DNA from: Montifringilla adamsi
Taxonomy: Eukaryota > Chordata > Aves > Passeriformes > Passeridae
Assembly (NCBI GenBank): GCA_017590115.1
Contig: JAGGNK010007004.1
Span: 11,369,296 to 11,433,295 of the forward strand
Direction of reading: 5' to 3'
Length of the DNA: 64,000 nucleotides
A program made the position numbers and the translations under genes. Positions 1-10,034 of this stretch are shown piece after piece. Each line of letters begins with the position of its first letter. Position 1 is the stretch's first letter. A model generated the notes under the pieces. It was not told where the DNA came from and did no database searches. It saw only the letters and a program-made list of their open reading frames with translations.

Positions 1-589
1 CTGGAGGGGTCCTATGGGTCCTGCAGAGGTATCCAGGGAACTTAGCAGGTTGGGGAGGGGGCTGAGGGGGATCTCATGGGTACTGAGAGGTTTCCATGGG
101 GGTTGGGGGAGGGGGTTCTGCGGCTGCTGCAGGGGGGGTCTGTGGGTGCTGGAGGTGTCTCTGGGGGACTGGGGGAGGTCCAGGAAGGTCTCTTTGGATG
201 GTTGGATGAGGCTGAGAGGTTTGTTTGGTGTGTGTGATGGGAGCTGAGGGGGAATCTAGGAGGGTCTCCATTGGCTGGAGAGGAGGGGTCCATGGGTTCT
301 GGGACAGGGTTCCATGGATGTTGAGAGGGTCTCTGGATGCTGGGCAGGAGGAGGGGTCCCTTATTCCCGGGGTCTGTTGGGGATTGAGGATGGGTCACTG
401 GGTGTTGATCCCCCCCTAACACATTTACAGGCACAAGGTGTTTTGGTCCCCACAGTCACCCATGGGTGGGTTTGGAGGGACCCTGCCCCCCAGGTGTGTG
501 TTTGTGGTGACTCTGCCCCTAGGGGGAGGTGTGGGGGTTGGGGCATGCCGGAGGGCTTTGGGGACCCTCCCTCATGTTTTGTGACACAG
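1..589 (+). repeat. G-rich degenerate minisatellite-like sequence (last intron of the CENPA-like gene)
   Basis: This stretch is strongly G-rich on the + strand. It repeats loosely related words such as 'ccatgggttctggg', 'gagagggtctctgga' and 'gctgagaggtttccatggg' with an irregular spacing of roughly 30-45 bases. It ends in a 3' splice site (gtgacacag at 581-589) for the CENP-A exon, so it is read as that gene's last intron. Open frames on both strands here have low-complexity Gly/Pro/Arg/Ser composition and are not credible genes. The periodicity was judged by eye. Confidence 0.5.
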
Positions 590-724
590 GCAACAGAGGC
601 CTTCATGGTGCGGCTGCTGGAGGACGCGTACCTGTGCTCGCTGCATGCCCGCCGAGTGACCCTGTACCCCAAGGATCTGCAGCTGGCTCGGCGCCTGCGG
701 GGACCCGAGACGGGAGGCATCTGA
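590..724 (+). CDS. CENPA: CENP-A (centromeric histone H3 variant), last coding exon
   Basis: The exon follows an AG acceptor at 588-589 and reads 44 residues, from ATEAFMVRLLEDAY through RRVTLYPKDLQLARRLRG to the stop at 722-724. It covers the end of histone-fold helix 2, loop 2, helix 3 and the C-terminal tail. The word EDAYL in place of canonical H3 EDTNL, together with VTLYPKD, marks it as CENP-A rather than H3.1/H3.3, although LCSLHARRV keeps the H3-like cysteine. CENP-A replaces H3 in centromeric nucleosomes and recruits CENP-C and CENP-N. The tail here is PETGGI, unlike the human tail LEEGLG that contacts CENP-C. Upstream exons (N-tail, CATD) lie outside the window. The presence of an intron argues against a processed retrocopy. 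Whether it is the main CENPA gene or a paralogue cannot be told from one exon. Confidence 0.85.
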   Translation, partial: ATEAFMVRLLEDAYLCSLHARRVTLYPKDLQLARRLRGPETGGI

Positions 725-1016
725 ATGGAGACCCCCCCATGGAGTCCCCCAAGCCCCCCCACGTGGACCCACCCCATAGACTCCCCTCTACTGGACCCCC
801 ACCTCAGGATCCCCTTCAGGGACCCATCCCAGGGTGGGGGTCCCCTTCCTTAGTGCAGCATCCCTGTTGAGGAGCCCTACCCATGATCCCCCTGGAACCC
901 ACCTCACCAGAATGCCAGTCCCAGGGAAACCTACCCAGGACCTTTACCCTAGTTGACCTCTACCCCTCCCAGTTCTGCTGTACCCCGGTAAATGAATAAA
1001 TGTTTGTGACCCCTAG
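725..1016 (+). other. CENPA: CENPA-like 3' UTR with polyA signal
   Basis: C-rich sequence without a credible frame follows the stop codon. A canonical AATAAA lies at 995-1000, followed by a TGTTTGTG element that suits a downstream GU-rich signal. A second AATAAA occurs at 1050-1055. A transcript end near 1015-1075 is inferred. Confidence 0.6.
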
Positions 1017-1065
1017 GTGCTGATGCTGGGGAGGATGGAGGGTGAAATGAATAAATGGGGCAGGA

Positions 1066-1640
1066 GATCTTTCTCCTTTTTAATGCCTTTATTAACAAGA
1101 ATCAGCTCAGGTGGGGAGAAGTTGACAGGTCGTGCCCACACCGCCGATGGTCCCGGGAGTGGCACGGAGGAGGAGGATGATTCAGCTGTGTCCGCTGGTC
1201 TGCAGGCAGAGCTGGGGCTTTCGTCCTCACGGCAGATTAGGAGATTCTGCTTTTTCGGTTTAACATTTTGGGTCCTCTCTCTAGTTAACATCTTTAGGTT
1301 AGGATTAGAAGTAAAAAGGATCTTAGCAGGTACTGGATTAAGTTCCTCGTCCTTAGACATCACTTAGGTCTCTTAATTCTATGTTGGCTCGTTGTTTTTA
1401 GGGTTTTTTTCCTGAAAAGTTACAAAATTCAGTGAAATGCATTCTGATCTGCCTACTAGCTCTGATGTCATACCCTTCTGGTACCTGCAGGGTCCGGTGT
1501 CACTCCCTGGCAAGCATAAGGGGGACAATGGCTAATCACCAACCATTAACAGGTGATTGAAGAAGAACTCTCAATAGGTGGTTGCAACACGAAGCTAACT
1601 TAATAGCAACTGGTTCAACTTGTTTTAACTCTGCAACCTT
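1066..1640 (-). mobile_element. LTR-like block, probably a solo LTR on the minus strand
   Basis: Read on the minus strand, this block has the layout of a retroviral LTR: a long AT-richer U3-like part, then a GC-rich segment, then GTTAATAAAGGC (polyA signal at 1086-1091, + strand tttatt) near its end. Antiparallel open frames of about 116 codons cover 1013-1367 on both strands and resemble no protein I recognise. Boundaries are approximate. I did not find a matching second LTR or clear target-site duplications, so this rests on layout alone. Confidence 0.35.
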
Positions 1641-1847
1641 AAAAATATAGGTAACTTTTTATTCATAACAGAGGGGATTTGGGGGTGAGGCACTGCAGGG
1701 GGGAACTCTGGGGGGGAGGAGAACCCACAGGGAGGGGGACTCTGAGAGTATTTTGGGTGAGGGCAAGTGGGATGGGGGCCAGGAAGGTCTTGGGGCCTAA
1801 GGGGTTCCATGTGTGGTGGTGGGGGGGGGTTGCCTAGGGGCCGGCGC

Positions 1848-2085
1848 TTAGGGGATTCGAGCGGAGCTCAGGACTTTGGGGGCGCTGCTTAGAGGTGGCT
1901 TGAACGTGGGTAGGGCTGCTGTGGGGGGCGGGGCTCTGGAGGTGTCCCGTCCATGGGCGGAGCTCTGGCCGTGGGGCTTCAGCGGGGTCTCTATGGGGCG
2001 CGGCTTGGGGGAATCACACTTGGGCGGCTGCGGGGTTCCGGGCGCTCCCAGGCTGCTGTTCCCGCTGCTGCCGCTCGGGGCGCTG
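1848..2085 (-). CDS. Possible terminal exon of an unidentified GC-rich minus-strand gene
   Basis: On the minus strand a good acceptor (ccctccctgctcag, + strand 2086-2099) opens a frame rich in Ser, Pro and Ala (for example GAPGTPQPPKCDSPKP) that runs to a stop at 1848. A competing frame from the same acceptor reads QRPERQQREQQPGSARNP and stops after about 23 codons. A minus-strand AATAAA at 1658-1663 would suit the 3' end. A possible upstream donor (AAACCAG|GTGGGT) lies near 2331-2336, and beyond it retroviral sequence begins. I do not recognise the product. It may be a real gene end truncated by the retrovirus, or chance frames in GC-rich DNA. Confidence 0.25.
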
Positions 2086-2399
2086 CTGAGCAGGGAGGGG
2101 CAGGGCGCGGGAGGGACCCAGAACGGACCCGCCCAACCCCGTCCTGGCACCCCAACCCCCCCTTCCTCATGCCTTGGAGAGCCCTCCCAAACCTCAGAAC
2201 CCAAAACCTACCTTGGGACCCCAAATCCCCTTAAACCTGCCCATCCCTACCATCCTTGGGGTACCCTCTGAGCCCCCCAAACCTCAGGGACCCCAAATAT
2301 CCCCCATAAAATCCCAGCCCAGCCACCACCCACCTGGTTTGCGATACCTCCAGTTTTGGGGTCTCCTCAACCCTCTTTTTTCCCCAGACAGGCTGGTGC

Positions 2400-5300
2400 T
2401 GAGTTTGGTGGGGAATATTTTTGTTACTGAACTTTCAAAGAAAGTTAACAATGCAAATTGTGGACAGGACAGAAAATTGCTTTGATGTCTCTAAGGTCCC
2501 TATATGCAGCAGTACCTCTGATGATGAGGAAATCACATTACAACCCCAAATTAAAGATTAAACCTTTTATGATAGGGTCTGCACACTGTTACTAAAACAG
2601 TGTGGTACACAGCAGCCAAGATAGCAAAGTTCTAGGAAAAGTATAGCAGACTTACATAGTAATTGGAAATTGGATATGTTTGGAGAGTGCTTCTGGCAGG
2701 GGGTGACTGAATAATTTGTCTGAGGTGGAGGCCCAAGGCTTCTGGAGGGCAGAAGTATTTTTAATGGTGAGTGACCAGAGAAAATTTTGGTCTTTAACTC
2801 AGAGTGCCGCCTATTGAGCAGGAGGTTGAATCCATTAGAGAGGAGTGATTTGCTTAGGATCGAGACCCCAGCTATAGATAATGGGACAGAGAGTGTACAG
2901 AAGGCAGCATTTTTGCAACTGATGAATGACAGATGTTCCAGGATAGCCCTCACCTACACTAGTTATCCAAGTATCTGGCTGCTATGGTTAGAGTCTTGCT
3001 GGACTTGATAAAACACTGCAGCAGAATTTCAGGATCACTTGAAGCAAATGTTAACCCCACAGACAGGAAGACAAGGGAAAAGACCTTAAAGTGGGAAAAG
3101 AGATCTTCAGGGCTAATTAGCTATTGCAGAAGGATGGGTTTCACTTAACAATTAGAAAACGGAGCAACAATCAGGAGATTGGAATTGCACCAAGAAAGCA
3201 GACTGCCCAAAAGGGAGCAGCAGGGTCCCAGTGCATGATGGAACGTAGTGTGAGCAAAAGGCCTGCAGAAAGGAATTTCTCGGGAAGTGATAAATTATCC
3301 ACTGCTGTTCTGGAGAATGTAGTGCCTGGGGAAAAGGAAAATTGCACTCCCTTGCCACAAGCAGGATAAAGATGTTGATGTGGGAGTTGGAACTTCTGGG
3401 AGACCATTCATTACTATGGCCCCACAGGCTAATGTTGTTTATTGGAGTCTTAGAAACAACTTTCGCCATCTTCAGTGAGCTGAGGGCTGGCAGCTGCAAA
3501 CATTTAAGGAGGCTCACCAAAAATAAGACTTGCACAGAAAATGAGGCATCAAAGTCACCACTGGCTTCTGAGAAGGAGACGGAAGAAAAACTGAGAACCC
3601 AAGTAGATAAACTTATGATCGAGAAAGATCATCTTAGGACCCTACTTGCTTCAGCAGAGTGTAAGGAAAGACAAGTATTTTATAATTTGAATAGGGAAAA
3701 CTATAGAAGACAGAAACAAGACCTGAGAGAGGAAATCTTATTTATCCCTGTTACCGAGTACTGAACAATTGCGGAAACAGTTCCAGGAAGAAAAGGAGAA
3801 AAGATGAAAACTGAAAGAAAAGGCACAGGTGATGCTTAAGCAAGCTACCAATTCACCCTGTTTTGTGCAGAGTCCATTCAGGTGGCTGATTTGCAAAAGC
3901 ATTCCAGGCACAAGCCAAGTGAGACTGAAATGCAAAAAGTGGAACCCTGTAAATACATACGTACTAATGACCCATACATCCAGATTCCAGTTGGTTCTTG
4001 TCAATGTTAATTACATTTCTAATAGATACAGGAGCACAACATTAAGTAGTAACAAAGCAGGATGCCAAGAAGCTGGGTGTATGATCCAGATGCTAAGAGT
4101 TAAAATCACTTTAGTAAATGGAGCAAATGTTATCTGCCAAGCTGCTAAGGTTAATTTATGGGTCCTGGACGAGAAGTGGATATTGGCTACTTGCTTTGCA
4201 ATCAAAGATCACAATGACAATATTTGGGTCTTGATGTTCTGAGCATTTAAATCTGTTGTCTGCCTGGTGGCAGTGAGTCAATGTTCATATTTGAACATTA
4301 GCCCAAACCCTAAAAGGAATCCAGAGACTGTGCTGACTCCACATGGCACCTGCACTCCCTGATCCAAAGACTGCTAGTGTGTCCCCATGCTGGATTTTTG
4401 TTGCAGGGAGAAGTGGAATTTCTGAAGTTCTGGCCAATTTGGCCCCACTAGCAGTTGAAGTACGCAATACTGCAAACCTAACAGCCACAATATGAGCAGC
4501 CGTGAGATTGGGCATTGATGTGGTGTGACAGATTAAAAGAAAAAGGTTCTGTCACTCAGTCACACTCCTATCTCTCCTGTCTGAAATAGCGGCTAGAGAA
4601 TATTTTAAGACACTCCAGTCTCATAGAACTTGCCAGTGTTTAGCCAATGTTTGCTGTTGGCATTGCCATTATGTCACAGATCACAGAATATTCTGAGTTA
4701 AAAGGCACCCACAAAGATCATCAAGTCCAGCTGTTAAGTGAATGGGCCATACACAGGTTGAACCAACAAGTGTGGTGTTATGAGCACCATGCTCAGACCA
4801 ACCAAGCTAGTCTTAGGGTCTGGCTCATGAAAGAGTCGAACAGACGGTTGTGGCTTATGGTTTATTACAAGCAGTTGAACACCAGTACCACATCTACAAT
4901 CACTGCTACAATCACTAAACTTTGTGGAACTGATAGCTCGAATTAGGAGAGCACCCTACTCATGGAGGACAACTCAAATTGCAGGTGTCGCCCCCTGAAA
5001 ACACGGGAAGCAGCAACAGCAGTGGGCAAGCACTTCATAAAGTAGAAGTTGAGATTCCTCCTGAAGATTGTCAAGGTCTGACACCATGCAAGACCAAATA
5101 AATATTCACTATTCAATTAAACTGCATGTAAAGAGATGGTACAGAGAGATTCTGAGTGGGAAAAAGGAATTTTGTCATTAGTCCGAGTGTTTAAACAACT
5201 TGAGCCACTAAGGGGTAACCTGTCCAGGCTAACGCTGCTGAGACTCATACTGTTTTTTCTGTCCAGGAACTATATCAGTAATGATTCCAGCACACCCCCA

Positions 5301-5420
5301 CTGAGGATCAAGGACATTGAAGGACAGCTTATCCCTATTGCAGGAGCAATCACTGCCAGCAGGAAGCAAATTTGGTTCACACATTAACAAGTTCAACCCA
5401 CAGAGTAGAGTCACTTCTTT
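2400..5420 (+). mobile_element. Decayed endogenous retrovirus (gag-pol remnants)
   Basis: This is an old provirus remnant with many stops and frameshifts. The clearest landmark is the aspartic protease active-site motif DTGA at 4025-4036, inside LIDTGAQH, followed in the same frame by a stop at 4043-4045. Downstream, protease-like sequence continues in shifted frames up to about 4260. A coiled-coil-like, Lys/Glu-rich segment at about 3530-3765 lies where gag would be. Segments at about 4750-5390 look like later pol or env remnants but are too broken to assign. A short CR1 3' end fragment interrupts it near 4676-4740. No intact viral protein is present. The family is undetermined. Confidence 0.65.
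4676..4740 (-). mobile_element. CR1 LINE 3' end fragment
   Basis: The word 'tcacagaatattctgagtt' followed by '...gatcatcaagtccagctg' is the reverse complement of the CR1 3' terminal region. The element is therefore on the minus strand. It sits inside the retroviral remnant and is either a later insertion or a junction. Confidence 0.55.
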
Positions 5421-5945
5421 TATTTAAGCTAATAAGTATGGTAACTTAGTACATGCATTCTACATCACACCTGCTTTTCAGTTGTAAGTGCAATTAATTG
5501 AATATGACCAGGAATTTTACCCACTACCCAAATTACATAACACTTCCAATATTATGTCCTAGGATTGCTCCTGCCAAAAAGGTGCCATGATAGAGAGGTC
5601 ATGGCTGACCTTTACCTCCCCTGTGCATTGGAAATTTAAGCAACTAATTTAGGTTCTACCCTAAGGTCATTCATAATTGTTGGGATTTGGTATATTGAGT
5701 TTTGTCTGCTACATCCCACTATGTAAAGCAAAGAACAGAAGAGGAGCTGAGCAGTATTGTACTGCCTTGTGTAGAGCCATTTTATTCCTGGGGATGTTCC
5801 AGGTCTGTGGATCCCCTGTGTCATTTAAAAAACCCCACAGCTTTAAGTGAGTCTCAGACTCAGCCCATGATCCACTGAAGGAAGACAAATAATAACTGCC
5901 ATGAACTTATGTTTGCCCAGGTAAAAACTTGTTCTTTCTTTCATT
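5421..5945. other. No recognisable gene
   Basis: AT-rich sequence with short frames only. It may contain the degraded right end of the neighbouring retrovirus, but I see no definable LTR boundary. Confidence 0.4.
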
Positions 5946-5948
5946 CTC

Positions 5949-6032
5949 TTTTTTTTTTTCTTTTTTTTTCTTTTTTTTTCTTTTTTTTTCTTTTTTTTTC
6001 TTTTTTTTTCTTTTTTTTTCTTTTTTTTTTTT
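5949..6032. repeat. (T9C)n tandem array, 10-bp period
   Basis: Seven uninterrupted units of nine T plus one C occupy 5951-6020, with a C-ended T-tract before them and a longer T-run after. A short (GT)n tract follows at about 6033-6052. Poly-Phe or poly-Lys frames across it are artefacts of the repeat. Confidence 0.95.
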
Positions 6033-6129
6033 GTGGGTGTGTGTGTGTGTGTTTAATACACATCATCTTTGCCGAGATGAAATTAAGGCAATTAAAGCCC
6101 CATTTTCCTGCGCCTGTGAGCAAGGAAGA

Positions 6130-6560
6130 GAAGCGATGAGGTCTGTGCTCGGTTTTTGCGGCGGGAGAGCGGTGCAGGGCGTGGAGCCGGCGATGCCTGA
6201 GCCGTGGCAACTCGCAACCGGGAAAGGAACACTGGGACCGCAGCTGGGCACGGCAAGGATGCTGTACCCAAGCCGAGGATGCCCGGGACGCTGGACTGCA
6301 GCTGGGCACGGCAGGGATCTGTACCCGCAGCCGGGACCGGACGCTGCCGCTGCCGCCCAGCACCGGGCCGGGCCGGCGCCACCTGGCGGCCTCCGGGCAC
6401 GAAGCGGCCCCCACGGCTCCCGCGGGGCTGTCGGGGAGTGAGGCTTTCCAACCTCCTCATAAACGCCCGTGGTCTCCCTGGTACCGTCAGGCCGTGCTGT
6501 AGAGGTCGGCAGTAAGAGCCACCCGTGCCACCCGCTTCTCCGCAGCCCTCGAAGTACCCG
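6130..6560. promoter_or_regulatory. CpG-rich block with a 58-bp tandem duplication
   Basis: This segment is GC- and CpG-rich compared with its flanks. Two related copies of a unit starting cagctgggcacggca begin at 6241 and 6299 (58-bp spacing), each containing a 'gtaccc..agccg' core. It could be a small CpG island or promoter, or a GC-rich minisatellite. No transcript start or exon can be assigned. Confidence 0.4.
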
Positions 6561-6599
6561 ATTGCCCCATTCCTTTCCAAGTCTCAGCTACTGTTATGT

Positions 6600-9110
6600 T
6601 TTCCAGTCCATTTTCCAGTGCTCTCCCATCCTCTGGCTTCCGTAGGGATGTGGGACCAAGGTTGCAGTTGAGGCATGAAACCATGTCTGTGGTGATGAGA
6701 CATCAGCAGCGAGGGCAAGGGCTGAGCAGGATCATGACCAGTGCCTTCCCATGCCCAGAACTGAGGGTTAGGACACCTGGGCAGTCTGTCCCTTTCCAGT
6801 CACTCTTCTGCTGGGCCAGAGGCAATAGCAAGGAATGTCCCACACTTCTGTAGTGATAACCTCTCAGATACAGTAGAAAGTATTTGCCAAATAAGTCTCA
6901 TTAATAAATACAAAAGAGATACAAAACCTAGATTCACAATGATAGATGGCATGAAATGTTAGTGTCACATTCATTTCAAGCACGTTCAGGATCTGGAGTA
7001 CACAAGGGCTCTGTGTACCTTTCTATTCTCAGAATGTATAACTTCTCTATAGACACATAACTACTAACTTACCTGTTCCCCATTAATGGAGTTGAAAGCT
7101 GCTGCTGGTCAACACAACATGGAATTTCAATAGAAATGCCACCAAAGAGCAAAATGGGGTTTCCTGAAAAGGCTGGGTTAGCTACATGATGCCCATCACA
7201 ACCAAGTAGCACCACCACAGCTTTACAAACCCTACATAGTTATCCTGAAAAGGAGCGCTGGTTTGTGTTGCTTTACTGTAGACTGTTTCTATAGAGGAAG
7301 CCAGCAGCATTTCCCTGGTGACACTTCCAATGTCTGAGAACAAGGAGCTGGACAAAAGCTGGACACATGTTCCCTTTCCTCTTCATGGACAGATGTCCAG
7401 GGGAAAGAGAAAACTAAAGCCAAAAAGGAGTTAGTTGTGTCTCTAACCTTGACACTTGCAGGGCCAGGTCTGCAGAATGTCAGACTGCTCTTACCCCTCA
7501 TCTGGACATTATAAAAAATTACATTAGGTGACACAAGAACCATTTAGTTTCCCTTCTTACATTATATTCAAATGAAGTTTTTTATGACTTCAGAAGAGCT
7601 GTAACTTTTTGGTCACTGGGACTGGACGGGACCCATCTGCTCAGAAAGCATGTCTCAGGTTCAGTGTTGTAGAAGTCACAGAGACTTCAAAGCCAAAGAA
7701 ATCAGAATAAAATTCCTCTTCATGCAGCACCACACAAAAGCAAACAGAATTTACCTTTGCATTCTTCAGCAGCAGCACTAGATGCCCAGCTCAGGCTTTG
7801 GAAATCATAGTCCACTGGTGACCTCCAACAAAGTATCTTCTTGTCCCATGCCGTGTTGTTCTTATCTTTTAATACAATCCTCTGTAAAGGACCTTTATAG
7901 TGCATATGCACTGTGAAGTATTTTAGCAATGTGACACTTGTCATTGTGACAGGTGACCCAGGTGAAACACAGGAGCCCAGGATTTTGTTTCCCATTGCTC
8001 TGAAGATGCCTCCCCAATGTTCCCAGAGGAGCTTCCTCCTCCACAGCTGTAACCCTGCTGGGTTTTCTGCCCCACAAAGCCCTTTGTCCATCAGCACAGA
8101 TATCCTCAGCACCCAGAGGTTACCCTGATGATGGCTGCAGTCACTGGTGTGCAGCAGCAGTCTAAGGGAGAGTGAGAAAAGGGACTAATTGAAACAGGGT
8201 GGAAAGTTGCAAATAATGGGTTACACAGTAGGTGACCTGCTTTAAACCACCTTTTGCATCTGCTTCTCTTCAGTGACTTCACATTTTAGGTGAACTGAAT
8301 TATGCCCAAGGTATGTTTAGGCATCTGCAGCAGATAATGCAAATATGTCAAAACCAGATGCTATTGTCTTACAATCTGGCAGTCTATGCAGAGCTTTCTG
8401 AAATTATTTCTACATGTATCTCTGATATCATCATGCTCAATTTGTAAAACAGCCAGCACATCAGCAGGAATAAATCAGCATCTCCACCAACGTCCAAAAT
8501 AGCCTCTTGCAACAAGGCATCGTGCTTAAGGTCACAATGTTTTCCCCATTATCTTCTAAACTCAGTTACTCACTGACAGCTCCTACCAGAGACCTTGCTC
8601 CCACCAGTTTGCTGGAGCTCATCCAGCTGCCTGTGCCTGCTGTGGGAAGGGAAACACCAGGCTCCAGCTTCAACAGAGGAGCACAAGTCTCTTCCACAAC
8701 TCCTCTGGATTTGGAAAGGGATGTTTCCAAATGCTGTCAGCACCAACTCTTCAATGCTGTTACTTCAGCTGGCCTTTGATGATTGCTGGTGAGCTAGACA
8801 GAGAGCAAGCCCCCTGGGAACATGGAATGCCAGCACCACGCACTGCCTGTAAAGGAATGCCTGACACACATGCAGTGCCAGGGGAAAGCTCTGTGATTCT
8901 GCCCTGAGACAGCTGTCTGTCATAACAAGCACCACCTCCTTTCCCTTGCTCTGCTCTTCTTTCCAAACTAAATAGGAAGGGAATTACCTCACACCCCCTC
9001 AAAAAAAGCTTGGTCTTGTTCAAATAGAAACATGGGTTGCCTGGGCTGGCTCCAACACTAAATCTAATTAACAGAAGAACAGAGCTGAAATAAACACATG
9101 AGAAGTTGCT
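6600..9110. other. Intergenic sequence, no confident gene
   Basis: No exon with recognisable homology was found. The longest frame of interest is a 130-codon minus-strand frame at 7720-8112, noted as a finding. The remainder has ordinary composition. Confidence 0.5.
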
Positions 9111-9531
9111 TATTTTCTAAATAAGACTAAATTTATTCATTACCCTAGTAAAAACAAAGTTTGGATTACAAGTGTCTGAACAGTATAAAAGTACAAAACA
9201 GGTTCCATAGATTTCTAATACATTAATACAAAGTGCATGACTACTCATTTTGCATTACTACCGGGAATGGAAGAGGTGGGAGGGAGTAGGGGAAGCAGTT
9301 GGCGGTTGAAATCTAGCAATAAATAAATAAATACAGAAGAGATGATCCATATCAGAGCACATCCTACCACCAACACTGCAGCCTTCTTAGGTGTACAGAA
9401 TTACTGATGCTGAAAACACAAATTCACATGAAATAGGTGTCTGCGAACACAGCGAGGACTCTTGCTCAAGCCCTTATTAGACATGACCAACCTAGTTATG
9501 CCTTTATACAATCAAGTATCTATTATATCTA

Positions 9532-9580
9532 TGGCTGGACTCAATGGGCTTAGGTCTTTTCCAACCTGAACGATTCTATT
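9532..9580 (+). mobile_element. CR1 LINE 3' end fragment
   Basis: 'ggctggactcaatgggctt' followed by 'aggtcttttccaacctgaacgattctat' matches the sense 3' terminal motif of CR1 elements. Its orientation is opposite to the next CR1 fragment. Confidence 0.6.
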
Positions 9581-9935
9581 TGGTTGAGAATAAAAGCAAG
9601 GTAAGCAGCTTTGTCCTCCCTTAAGAACCTCAGAGTTTAGGAAAAGCAAAATGAGTCCAAGGAAAGCTCTAAGCTGTAAGGCTGTGATAAGTCAAAGCCC
9701 TGTTTCCCCTGATTTTCTTTCTCTCCAGAGATTGACTGACCCAACAGGAGAGGAAAAAAGAAAGAAAAAAAAAGCTTTGAGGGTAGAGGCTCCTCTTAAA
9801 ACCTGCATATCTTTCCCTATCTATATTTTAATTTGCTAAGTATTCCCATTTCAGGAACCGAGACTACATGGAAATCCCGTCCTAAACCCTACCCACCACA
9901 GTATTATGCCAATGACTCACAAAAAAGAAAAGCTT

Positions 9936-10034
9936 AGAATCATAGAATATGCTGAGTTGAGGGACCCATCAGGACCAACTCCTGGCCCTACACAGGACAC
10001 CACAAGAATCACACCATGTAGCAATCCATTGTAG
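9936..10034 (-). mobile_element. CR1 LINE 3' end fragment
   Basis: 'agaatcatagaatatgctga' followed by '...ggaccaactcctggccctacacaggacacc' is the antisense 3' end of a CR1 LINE. It lies inside the proposed SINHCAF 3' UTR. Confidence 0.7.

Noticed and set aside
5909..6414. Poly-Phe and poly-Lys frames
   Set aside because: Translation of the T9C repeat.
8507..8792. 90-codon + strand frame
   Set aside because: No similarity recognised and an overlapping second frame is equally open.
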